Position numbers and translations under genes: made by a program. A model generated the notes under the pieces. It was not told the origin of the DNA and made no database searches. It saw nothing but the letters and a program-made list of their open reading frames with translations. From assembly GCA_008931825.1 (NCBI GenBank), contig QXVZ01002974.1, positions 1-33,618 of the forward strand: a stretch of 33,618 nt of DNA, given 5' to 3'. The DNA is from Phallusia fumigata. Taxonomy: Eukaryota > Chordata > Ascidiacea > Phlebobranchia > Ascidiidae. Position 1 is the stretch's first letter. The number at the start of each line of letters is the position of its first letter. Below, piece after piece: positions 18,600 to 28,686 of the stretch.

Positions 18600-21500
18600 C
18601 TACGAAGAACAACATTGCATTGTGATTTAATCAGAATAAAATGCTTTGCAAATTTATCACATACACGCCACAAGCATTTCGGTTTGATGTATATTAGTAA
18701 CACAACAAAGTTTACGTTTCAGCCGAATTCGCTCAGTTGCAAATGTTTTCGTTCCAATGAGAGTTTTTAACATATTAAAACGAAGATCAAAGTTTTCACA
18801 ATCAATCAGTCACAATATAAGCCAAATTTATATTGATAATAATTTGGTTTTAGAGACTACAACACTGCTTTGTTAATCGTTACCCATGAAAATTTGAGAA
18901 TATGTTTGAATTAAAACTTATCCAAGTTGCAAGGTTTTTGGTTCTAAGTTTCTGGCCTGTGTCTTTCAAAATAAACTAATCTCAAGCCAACATTCCCTTA
19001 AGCCAGATATTTAGGTTTTTGCAAGAAATAAAGATCAGGCCGTTCTAAGCCATTAACCCAGGTTCTTGGTACCAATCATTGGTATTTTTGATGCTTGGTG
19101 CTCGGCTAAGAAATAAAACTGATGCCTGGTGACTGATATAAACATGTTAAACAGTGTATTATAATGAGCAAGGGTCAAACAAAGTCTGAGTTATGATGCG
19201 AAAATCATCAAACATGCATTTCTCTTCCCAAGTGGTGAGTTTCACAAAAATGTATCCTCCCGAAAATGTCAAAAGTGGGAACATTTCAGTTTCAAGTGTG
19301 ACAAAATGAACTGTGCTTCACAAGAACTTAGGTCCATCTCAAGCAGCCAACAAAAGAAAAATTACAACAGCAAACTGCAACTCCCAATGCAGTTTTGATT
19401 CTTTGCATATCTCTGATGATCATAGGTGTCGATTGCCGGGGTGGCAGGGGTGGTGGCCACCCCACTGAAAATTTCTAGGGTGACAGCCATTATAAAAAGT
19501 CCATGCTGCCTTCCCAGGAATTTCAACAACACAGCAGGAAGTCCAATTTTGTGCATCTTTTGTGCTATATGTACCATTAATATTAGCGATAGCAGAGAGA
19601 ATGATGATGTTATAAACCAATAGGTGTTTGTTGTGCAATTCGATCACGTGTCAGATCCCTTGGATTTTAACGCTTCGCCACCCCACACGAAAATAATTGC
19701 TAAAAATGACCCAAAAGTACTTACACAGCTTTTCTTCTCCATTGGTCCAATCCATAAGATCTGGATCCAATGTTTCCAATTCATCCAAAGCTTCCTCGAT
19801 ATCAACATAACCTCTTCCTACTCTCATGACACGCTCTTTCATCAACTGAATCACCAGTTTATTTTCAAATCCCATTGAAAGCAGATTTCTAACCACATCA
19901 GAACGGAGGCATTCGGCAAGGATAGACCTGATAAAAAAATGGAGCTTATTAGCAAAATTACATCAAAATCTACTTACAGGAAAAACATTGCAATGGCAAT
20001 AATGCCTTTTGGTAGGTCGTTTCTTAAAAGGAAGTGCCCCCTTTAAACTGCTAACACAATTTACAAGAAGGCATCTAGGCTAGCAAACCCTAATGCAGGG
20101 TTCGGCAACCTTTTCCCAATCTGACCAATTTCCAGTTTCTGCGGGCCACATTATTTTACCACTTATAATTCTGTTCTTTTCAGTCTTCAATGCATATTGT
20201 TGTTAACACTTACAAACCAGATTGTCTCCTTAAGGAAGCAACAGTTTTATCTTTTTTCAGTAGAATTACACAAAAGAGGCAATTTGTAAAGGGGCTACAG
20301 GCCNAAAAACATGTGATAGCTTTGTTATGCACAAAAAATAGGTTCCTTTTGCTCATGCTGGTGTCCCCAAACTGTGACCATACAAAAAATCCATTGTGTT
20401 GTTTTGCTATTACCCATTTGACCATTGTTTATTGTCTATTGTCTATTGAAGGTAACTGCATTTAACCATCACTTCCTCTAAGCTCTAAATTTATCCACTA
20501 CTTACTACGCAGTTGCTATTAGCTGGCTTTAGAAGTGCTATGACTAATTACATCTAACAAAGTGTGGTTTTGCTGGTTTCGTACTTAAGTTTCAGAGTCA
20601 AAAAAACATGAATGCTTCCAACACACCTGTCATATGTGCTGGCATCAGTAATAGGAATGTTGCTGGGGTCTTGGTTGTTTAGCAGCCTAAAAAATTGAAA
20701 AAAATTACACATGCAGCAAGGGGAACTGAAAATCATGATTAACAGTTCAAAATGAGTTTATTCCAAAACTGGCTCAAAGAGCAAATCAATCAACATGGCT
20801 ATAAATAACTCATAAAGATAAACGGTTTTTACCTGCAGTTTGGTTGAGCAGTCCTATGTACTTCATATGCATTAACGTCGGGTGACCATTGATGGCAAAC
20901 AATGCCACAGGAGACACACTGGACCTGGTTGCCATTGCCCAGGTAATAAAAACCACTTTGGGCAAGGGAGTTTGTGAGTGAAACTACTTCGAAAAAATTC
21001 CAATCCGACGTAAAGGTTTTTCTGGATCAAACATATATTCAGGTCTGACATGCAGCATAAAAAACATTACACAAAGAAAAAGAACAGACTGGAAAAGAAT
21101 ATAGTACCCAAATACGTACATTTAAATCACATTAAATGTTAATGCAATTAGTAGAAGTTTTTGTTAAACTTCTAAAATTTATTATAAATGTTTTAACAAA
21201 AGCAAAGAAAATTTGTCTTTGACCACAGGTTGTGCACAGGCATCAGCCTAAACATAATCTCTAGCTACATTAATGTGTATCACATTTAAATGAAGCCAAA
21301 AATATATATGGCTATTGTCAATTATTTGTTGTTCGAAGCAATTAAGAGAGGGACAAAATAAGATAATCAGCACAACTTTTTTACCTTCGATCAAGTTCTT
21401 TGTACAAATTTAGTGAAGATAAAAAATGTTTATGACTTTTAGAAATCCAATCCATTAGCAGATACTTCTTTGCCTGTAAAAAACACATTGCTTTACGAAA

Positions 21501-23048
21501 TTACAACCACATTTTTTAAAACGCTTTTAACAAACTAAACCCATTTTTAAACTTAGGAATGTACCCTAAATAATCACCTTAATTTTTTATCAATTTTTGA
21601 AAAAGACAAACAGTTAAGATGACAATGCCCCGAAAATTGGATGGTGAAGTTCAACAATGAAGTTCTGAAAAGTTTACATACCTCTTTATGTTCGTTCTGT
21701 TGTATCCCTGAGGATGATGCACCTTCAGTTAATGGCTCAAGTACAGGTGGTGGATTGTCATCTAAATAACATTTATTCGTTTTTATAGATGCACTTGGGA
21801 GCAGCACCAAAAAACTAACCACTTTTACACAGTCTAGAACATTTTCGGCACCAATTAAGTTGTTGTCATTGGTTGAGAAAAGCTTTGGCACACTTTGTTT
21901 TGCCTTTTTTTTTTCAATTGTAAACTTACTTAAAGGAATGTTTCCAGAGTCTCCTCCACAGATATGTAGACAACCTTGTTTGTGCCATTTCATAGCAAGG
22001 GGATTGTCACCAAGCTGAAAATCTTCTATAACCACCCTACAGCTACATACAAAAAAAACAATCTAAATTGGTGTCTAACAATACACATTCTGTGTACAAA
22101 TAGGCACATACCTAAAACAAGCAACCCTGTCACCAGGGCCTATGTAGTAAAACCCAGCGAAGGCAAGCTGCACGGCAGGCATTTTCTTGTGACATCTACT
22201 AAAGGATGCCATCCGATAGACTTCTCTTTTAGCATTTGCTGGAAAGCAAAATGTTTGTTGTGCCATGAATGTTAATGGGTCTATGGCAGTGCTTCTCAAC
22301 CAGTGGTCTGCAGCCCATTCTCAAGGGCCTCGAAGCATTGTCACTACAGTTCTAAGGACTTGTTCTTGCATAAAACAATTAAGTTTAGCTAACTAATTTG
22401 TACTTTAAGTTAGTTTTGTACACCTTACTGTAAAATTCACTGTTAACTTAGTTCTTGTTTCATTGTGTTTTTTCGCAACATCTTGGCCCGCCAAATTAAA
22501 TGGTCTTTAAAAGTGGGTCGCGAGTTAAAAAAGTATGGCAACCTCTGGTCTATAGTGTTTAATACGCTACTACACTTACCATTAACAGGAAATTCAATCT
22601 CTCCATGTTTAATCCCATCACTGCGAACAGTCAAACTGAAAAAACAAACCATACTTTTGTAAAAATATCAACCAAAAAAGCATGTAGGCCAGTGGAAAGT
22701 TGGGCGCAGTGTGGAAAGCAAAGTTAACAAGGTTCTAATATCTATGACACAATTTGCCAGTTAAGAAAACTTGTGGCTAGTTAAACATGGAACCATTGAC
22801 AATTGAGCTAAGAGGTAGTCTGTGAACTTTCCCCTTTTTATACATTGCCTATATTTTGCTTTGTGAACAAATGGCACAAAAAAATGTTTTTGGACAAATG
22901 GACATAGTTTCCTGATATTTGTCTTTGTGCACACTCTTATCCTGCTGGAAAACAAGCTAGGCTTATGGTGTTTTGTAAAATCTCATTTATACCTCACACT
23001 GACGTCAATCTTCATTTCATTTTTGTGCTGCAAGCAAAAGTGACTCAT
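18247..23048 (-). CDS. Inhibitor of apoptosis protein (BIR-BIR-UBA-RING)
   Basis: BIRC2/3/XIAP-type cytoplasmic E3 ubiquitin ligase expected to restrain caspases or signal through ubiquitin. Exons in transcript order: 23048-22993, 22635-22580, 22238-22112, 22042-21930, 21761-21682, 21473-21385, 21021-20833, 20686-20627, 19927-19725, 18599-18247. They sum to 1326 nt, exactly 442 codons with stop TAA, and every junction is in phase. Domains: BIR 1 about residues 40-110, BIR 2 about 170-235, UBA-like about 265-315, RING about 390-430. No CARD is seen between UBA and RING, as in XIAP rather than cIAP1/2. Human XIAP has three BIRs and 497 aa. The start codon is the first ATG in frame; an upstream exon is not excluded. 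A specific vertebrate orthologue cannot be named. Confidence 0.9.
19421..19700. mobile_element. CATAGGCGTC-family MITE, right end truncated beside an IAP exon
   Basis: Begins CATAGGTGTCGATTGCC and contains the family's GCAGAGAGAATGATG, GATCACGTGTCAGA and TCGCCACCCCACACG segments. The right terminal repeat is absent; family sequence fades about 25-30 bp from the donor of the UBA exon. Confidence 0.6.
19725..20686 (-). CDS. IAP linker and UBA-like region
   Basis: Exons 20686-20627 (LLNNQDPSNIPITDASTYD) and 19927-19725. The second codes for SDVVRNLLSMGFENKLVIQL, then YVDIEEALDELETLDPD: an LLSMGF motif followed by a helix with regularly spaced Leu, as in the UBA of cIAP1/2 and XIAP, which binds ubiquitin chains. 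Phases 2 and 1 fit the flanking exons. A truncated MITE ends within about 30 bp of the downstream donor. Confidence 0.85.
20833..21473 (-). CDS. IAP linker and second, canonical BIR domain
   Basis: Exons 21473-21385 (Lys/Ser/Leu-rich linker) and 21021-20833. The junction makes DRKTFTSDW, matching the R-x-x-T-F-x-x-W start of a BIR. Then LAQSGFYYLGNGNQVQCVSC, with C-x2-C, 16 residues, His, six residues, Cys (HRTAQPNC): exactly the canonical zinc spacing. The acceptor ATCCAG at 21022 has a weak pyrimidine tract, so the exon start is the least certain part; another frame is open just upstream but hits a stop within 20 codons. Confidence 0.87.
21930..22238 (-). CDS. IAP first BIR domain, divergent zinc site
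   Basis: Exons 22238-22112 and 22042-21930. The core reads LAFAGFYYIGPGDRVACFSC, matching the BIR consensus GFYY-x-G-x-x-D-x-V-x-CF-x-C. The acceptor at 22043 was chosen over a later AG because only it restores the second Cys of the CFSC pair. The following part (FQLGDNPLAMKWHKQGC) has a His 18 residues after that Cys and only three residues before the last Cys, against the usual 16 and 6, and the conserved Trp before GD is Phe. The domain is recognisable but its zinc coordination may be altered. Confidence 0.85.
22279..22555. mobile_element. hAT-like MITE, 261 bp, in IAP intron
   Basis: Element 22287-22547 begins CAGTGCTTCTCAACCAGTGG and ends GGCAACCTCTG, with flanks GTCTATGG and GTCTATAG (7 of 8). 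Inner GTCTGCAGCCC and GGGTCGCGAG parts are typical of such elements. Non-coding. Confidence 0.65.
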
Positions 23049-25626
23049 CTTGATATTCACTTCTTTTTAAATCCGTTAGTTTAAAGTTCATCACAAAAGC
23101 AACAGAGGCAACGATATTTACACAGACAATATACAATATGTACACAATATCAAACTTGGTAACTATGATCTTAAAACAGAAATATATGTAAGACATACCA
23201 TCTGAGTATTATTACCGGTTTAATTTAGAATTGAAACAGGCATGATCAGAATTTGTCCTGAGACAAAAATGAATATTGCTTAGAGTTGTGACAAGTGTCA
23301 AGGTTTTCAGGATTCATATTTATCAGATTCAGGATTCACATTCATATTGTTGAAATGTTGTCTGCTTTTAAAGACTTCTTCCTCTCTCCGCAAAACAGCC
23401 GGAAAATTTAACAATTTTTTAGCTGAAATAATTCATAAACGTTGACCACTTTTTCCTGCCAGTTCAGTTGTTGATGAATGATGTTGACTAGTTTTGCTTA
23501 AAATAAGTTAAAAAAGGAAAAATCTAATGAAATATCCTACAAACAAAACTTTGACCGGACAAGACCTCAAAGTTTCGCTTAAATTATGTAAAATCGGTCT
23601 ACACTAGCCAACCAAAAACAACAAATGAACAAACACGCAAATTGCAAAGTACGTCACCCCCCAGAAACTCAACTTTTCTGTGACTGTGCAAAAAAACTGG
23701 GATGTCTAAAAGACGGAAATTCGGCAATACGGGAAACGAAACGAGGTTTGATTGCCAACCGTCCTTTATTTCGAACTACAATCCTTTATTCAGCTCTATT
23801 TGTCCTTGTCTTTTATTGAGATTTGAAATAACACTGTTTGTCCTTTATTTAAAATCGTTTTGACTTGTGGTTAAATTTCTGAACTGAGACTCGAAGGAGC
23901 AAAACAAATCCAACATATTATACAAGGTAGTGATGACGCAAAATCGTCTATTTGTTATTAATGATATCTATGTAAGAAAACTTGTAATAGTCGTGCCAAT
24001 CTTTTAGGTTATGAACAGATTGAAATATTAATTAAAAGTGTGTTTTCGAAACGTGATAAAACATCAATCAAGTTTTATGTCCTTTATTGTAGCTTAACAG
24101 AGTTGGCAACCCTAAAACGAGGTTAGACTTTGATGCCAACAAGCAACAACCACAGTGACACACAGATTGTGGTGTTTTTGCATTAATTCGTCTGTTTACT
24201 TTAGTTTAAAGCAATGACAAATCTTTTGTACAGTAGTGTTTAAATTGCGTTCGCGTCGCAGATCTGACCGGTTTTCAAAAAGCCGGTTTGAAAAGACTTT
24301 GTTTGCCTGCCATTGTTCACGTATTGATTTCATTGTCACGTTAACAAAAGACACGGTAAAGAAACTGAATAAAAAATGTTTAGATGAAACGCCAAGTCAT
24401 TCAAAAACGATTGTGTCATAAGCATGCATAAACCAGACACAAAAATTCCTGATTTAGGGTTATTGTGGGTTTGGCTCGCCGGTTATCTTACCCAGTTTAT
24501 TCAAATAAAGTTTATAAAATATCTCGCAGGAAAAAGCACCAAATGGCAATTGTGCAAATTCTCTTGTTACAATAAATTTGTGTCGAAGTGGTTGTAACAC
24601 TATCTTTTGCGTGACCCCTGACAACGCAAAGCGTCACACAAGGCTATAAAAAACGCGGGCACCAGTTTCCAAAACAAACCACTTTATTGCAAGGTTAAGT
24701 TTCTACACAATAAACAAGTTAAAGTTAATTCTACTAAATCTTTGCCTGCACATTAAACACACACTTCATATTAACTCAGCCATGACTTACAAACATGCAA
24801 CACGTGGCACATAACTAATTGCGACACATTAGAAAACCAGGCAGATTACTTCACCCAATAAAATATGGATTGTTTGTCAATTATGACGTCACAGATGAAT
24901 TGTTAAGCTGGTCAGGGAAAATATAATTTACAATGGTTGGTGAAAACGACGTAACAGTGGTACTACTAACTTAAATTCCCTGTCAACGATTTATCGACGC
25001 GAAGACACTCAATTGTCCAGCACGTTGACTTGAGTTTTCTTGCCAATAAAAATTATTTGCCGCCGCGTTGCCGCAACCGCACTGCTGACGTGAATCACCC
25101 TGCCTCTTCGACAACCGTTAACCGCGTTAGGTGTGAATCCCTCTACTGCTCAACCTTTTAGGCTCTCGCCCCTTTTAAATTCTTTCTTACCTTGAACATG
25201 AATGATGTAGCTTTAAAGGGACACACACAGGATGCAAAAGCATTTGGCAGTGATATGTAACGCGTCCATTACCAGCAGAAAAAAACAACGACAAACGGTA
25301 GTTCAACATGGGGCTGCAACAAGGCTTTAAGGCCAAAGAACATTGATTGTGTACCCTAAAGGAAAAAACGCATTGAAGGAAAATTCCTTGTACAAGACTG
25401 ACATTTCAAGCATGTTTTATCTGAAGATATACTAAACTTTGGTGTCACATGGCCGGTAATGTGGCTATTGCAATGTCTTCCAAATACATGTGAAAGAATC
25501 TCCCACAGCCCTGAGGTGTTCATGTGACTTCATTATAGTGGGACGAAGCATAACTTCTCATGTTTGCTAACAAGGGACCGTTTTTCAATCTTGTTACATC
25601 ACCCTAATTTAAGTAATTTTGACGTT
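23049..25626. other. Spacer between NUP43 3' end and IAP 5' end
   Basis: About 2.6 kb without a recognised gene. It holds a mobile element with an 8-bp target duplication (23749-24116), a plus-strand TATAAAAAA box (24645-24653) with nearby inverted repeats and no recognised product downstream, and a minus-strand AATAAA at 24683-24688 that could end a long NUP43 3' UTR. The small plus-strand reading frame at 24236-24421 resembles nothing I know. Confidence 0.45.
23741..24124. mobile_element. Non-coding element with exact 8-bp flanking repeat
   Basis: Element 23749-24116, with ends TGATTGCCAACCGTCC and GAGTTGGCAACCCTAAA inverted to each other, flanked by ACGAGGTT at 23741-23748 and 24117-24124. 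The motif TCCTTTATT occurs several times inside, near both ends. Confidence 0.65.
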
Positions 25627-28424
25627 TCAGACTACATTGTCAATTATATAAATAGCTTCGGCATCGCTTGAGCACAACAAAAGATTTCCACTTGGATCCA
25701 GGGAATTTACAGATGTTCCACATTCTGGTAGTAACTCTGAAACTTCTATAGGTGAATTCCCACTCAATTCTCTTGATAGTGTTTTTGTGTCGAAAGTTGT
25801 GTCCAATCGGCGAACTGTACCGTCTTGCGAACAAGTGAAGAGGTGTTCAGGGGAAGTTTTGTGAAATCGAAGCTCCCACACTGAAAGGAAGCAAGTATTA
25901 GGGAGGACAATATTTCACTTTGCCATTTTTGTATCGACTTGAATCAGTTTGAATTAAATCAGACAAATACTCAACTTAATTCAAGCCCCTGCCAGTTATA
26001 AACTCAAATTATAGTTCTTTAGCAACTAGATTTCAGGTTTTTCAACCAAATTAATATTTTCCATCAGTATTGTGAAACTGTTAGCTTAAAAGTGACTGGT
26101 CCCACCAACATTTCCCCCCAAGTCTTGATTCTCCTTTTGCACCAAACTCACCCTCCGATGTGAGCCCCCGCCATATAATGCTTATATTTAAGGTGTAGCT
26201 GTGCGTACAATCTTGATCCACCAATTGGGCCCTTCACTTTTTCGTGCTCCATAACGTTTTTTACGTTGCCCAGCTGTTTCCGGCCTGGTGATTGTTTTAG
26301 TGCAATTGTGTGGCTACGATTTCTTTCACCAAGCGAAATAAACTCAATTTAAGTATATTACAATAAATTTTTTGTGTGTCATTTTGGCTCTTAAACATAT
26401 CATGTCATTGCAAAGACCTAATTCATCATGAGTTCTCGATCACTTTTACTCAATTTAGCGTCAGTGGATCAGTGACTTGGTTACAGTAGCTTGTTTGACA
26501 CTGACCCTTACCAACAGTCACCATAACACCAGAAAAAAAAAACTTCAAACATACCATCTTGCTCATGGATCTGAAGTTTAGTAACTGGTGTGCATTCCTT
26601 CCTGGCATCAAACAACACAACACATCCGTCTGCACAACCAGTGGCTAATATATGACCCTGGGTTGGGTGGTGATCAACTGAACATAACCCAACCAGAGTT
26701 TCACTTGATATCATTATGCGAGATGGCGAGTCACTTGGGGAACGGGCGTCGTACAACCGCAACTGTCCTGCCATGTTTGTTGTGCAAATTTCAGTGGCTG
26801 TTACCATGTGAACGGAAGTTATAGGGCTGCTGTCCACTCCAGCTAAAAAAGGTCAATAATATACAAGTTTGATGGATGTTAGAATGGTTTGGACAACTTC
26901 CTCTCTTTTAAAGGTTGGTAGTTTCAATTATGACATGTTCTCTTGTGTTTGGATGAGTAAAAGACTAAAAAGATTTCTCCAAACCAATAGGATACTCAGA
27001 CTTGCTTTCAATGTGACATAACATTGTTTTGCAAGTGTTGGTTTACTATGAATATGATTGTAGAAAAATTGATTAAGAAGGAAAGATGTGCAAAAGTTGG
27101 TGAAAGCCCAAGATTATTTACTGCTGGAACCCCAAATGACTGTCAGGGATTTGTGTGCATAATAGATTTTCGTCACAAAAAATTATTGTGGTGAGGATTT
27201 ACAAGTGACCAATATGTGAAAAAAGGATACAGAGCACTAGATCCTATATACCAGAAAATGGATAAAAACGTTTACCCATGCATCTTAATGGTTGTTTGCA
27301 ATCAACTCTCATCATGTTAATTGTTCCATCCTCCCCAACAGACACCAGATCAGGGTTTTTTGCTGCTACATCAGTTACTCCACCAAGTGAATGAAGAGCA
27401 GGCCAAATTTGTTGCAAGGCAAGGCTCTAAAATTCATCATAGCAGGTTATTCGTTACAGCAAGATGGCTTCAAAACTGTGGGTTTTGAAGTTAATTTGCA
27501 AGGCATCCAGTAAAAAATAACTGATTTGAAAGCATTTAATCAATGACTTACAATTCTTTTGATTAACAAATGGCCGTGGGTTTTTGTGGGATCAAACAAA
27601 TTTCTTATTTGTATCAGAAAAATAAGGCAGCATATTTACAACAAAGATGTAATGATATAGTCACACAAGTGACCACACCTGCATTTCAATACTGTACTTG
27701 TAAAGAGAAACAGTTCCAGAGCCTAGTCCAACAGCAATACTTCTTTGATCAACATATTCCAAGCCAGCAATACTCCCTACATAAGCCCAGATTACATATT
27801 TTTAAAATGCCCACAACCAAGCTTGTTAAATTAATCAGTGGCAACAACAAGCAGACCTTTGGTTTGGCATTCTAATAGCTTTTTTGGTTGACTGTTTTCA
27901 ATGTCATCCATGTAGTTATCAGCTTGCTGGTTACTTGTCCGTGTCATGTGACCAACTCCCCACACAGATAGGCTGTTTACCTACACAAGAACAATATTGA
28001 AACATGTTACGCAGATTTTGGAAATAAAACCAGTTTCTTGGCAACTTTGTCATGGTTTGTAGCAAATACATACTAATTACATAATATTGGTTTTGTCGTG
28101 TATTTACCAGTTCACTATATTAAGCATGCTTAAAAACCAGCTTCTAAAAATAATCTAAGTAGGATCCTTTTATAGTACATCATAAATGACCTATTACATT
28201 GACTAGCTCAGCAGTTAAGTTTTGTACCCCAAGTGAAACATTCGCCCACTGAATAAACAAATAGGTTTTGATGCCCACATTGGTGTGAAACATTCAGGAA
28301 ATGAACTTACAGAGTCATCATAACTTCCACTAGCAAAGGTATCAGGTTTCTGCAAACTTGTTGTTACAGGTTGCCATCGAACTTTGCTCATCTTTTGTGA
28401 CACAAACGCTAAACATTCAGCCAT
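25627..28424 (-). CDS. NUP43: Nucleoporin Nup43 (WD40 propeller)
   Basis: Small WD-repeat subunit of the Nup107-160 Y-complex, needed for nuclear pore assembly and kinetochore function. Exons: 28424-28311, 27980-27857, 27776-27679, 27426-27276, 26842-26555, 25880-25627; 1029 nt, 342 aa plus stop TGA, all phases match (human protein 380 aa). Landmarks: FVSQKMSKVRWQPV at the N-terminus, DTFASGSYDDS, LVSVGEDGTINMMRVD, MAGQLRLYDARSPSDS, ILATGCADGCVVLFDARK, then WELRFHKTSPEHLFTCSQDG and, at the end, LLLCSSDAEAIYI. These follow the family order closely. The ATG is the first in frame, with a likely splice acceptor 57 nt upstream. It lies 262 bp downstream of SMG8 on the same strand. Confidence 0.93.
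26100..26346 (+). mobile_element. Second copy of the CTCAA-tail retroelement-like sequence
   Basis: Diverged relative of 11110-11387, ending TTTCACCAAGCGAAATAAAC then CTCAA. Lies in the last intron of NUP43, on the strand opposite to the gene. Confidence 0.55.
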
Positions 28425-28482
28425 AATGAGGCTGAACTCTACCTGGCCAAAACCCAGTAAGTGTGTATCGCCCCAAACTTGC
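28425..28482 (-). promoter_or_regulatory. NUP43 5' UTR with acceptor-like site
   Basis: A T-rich tract TTTTTTGTTGTCTAG ends at 28482, 57 nt before the ATG. With no exon visible in the short gap to SMG8, it is a candidate trans-splice acceptor. Confidence 0.4.
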
Positions 28483-28686
28483 TAGACAACAAAAAATACA
28501 TTTTAAACTTTAAGATTAACCCCAAATCAAGGTACAACATGAGTTGATGAATGACAACAAACAAATATTCTTTGTATGGAACTAATTCTTCAGAAACATA
28601 GTCCAAAAGAACACTACTAGTACACATAACTAATATCAGGTTGTTGAAAATCAATCAAAAAGTTCCATAAAGTGAAGGGGACAAAA

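Noticed and set aside
20984-21050. Alternative frame coding for PEYMFDPEKPLRRIGIFSK before the second BIR
   Set aside because: It hits a stop directly and does not lead into the BIR frame, whereas the splice at 21022 gives the expected R-K-T-F start in phase.
24236-24421. 61-aa plus-strand frame as a small gene
   Set aside because: No recognisable similarity, no start context or splice support, and composition like surrounding AT-rich spacer.
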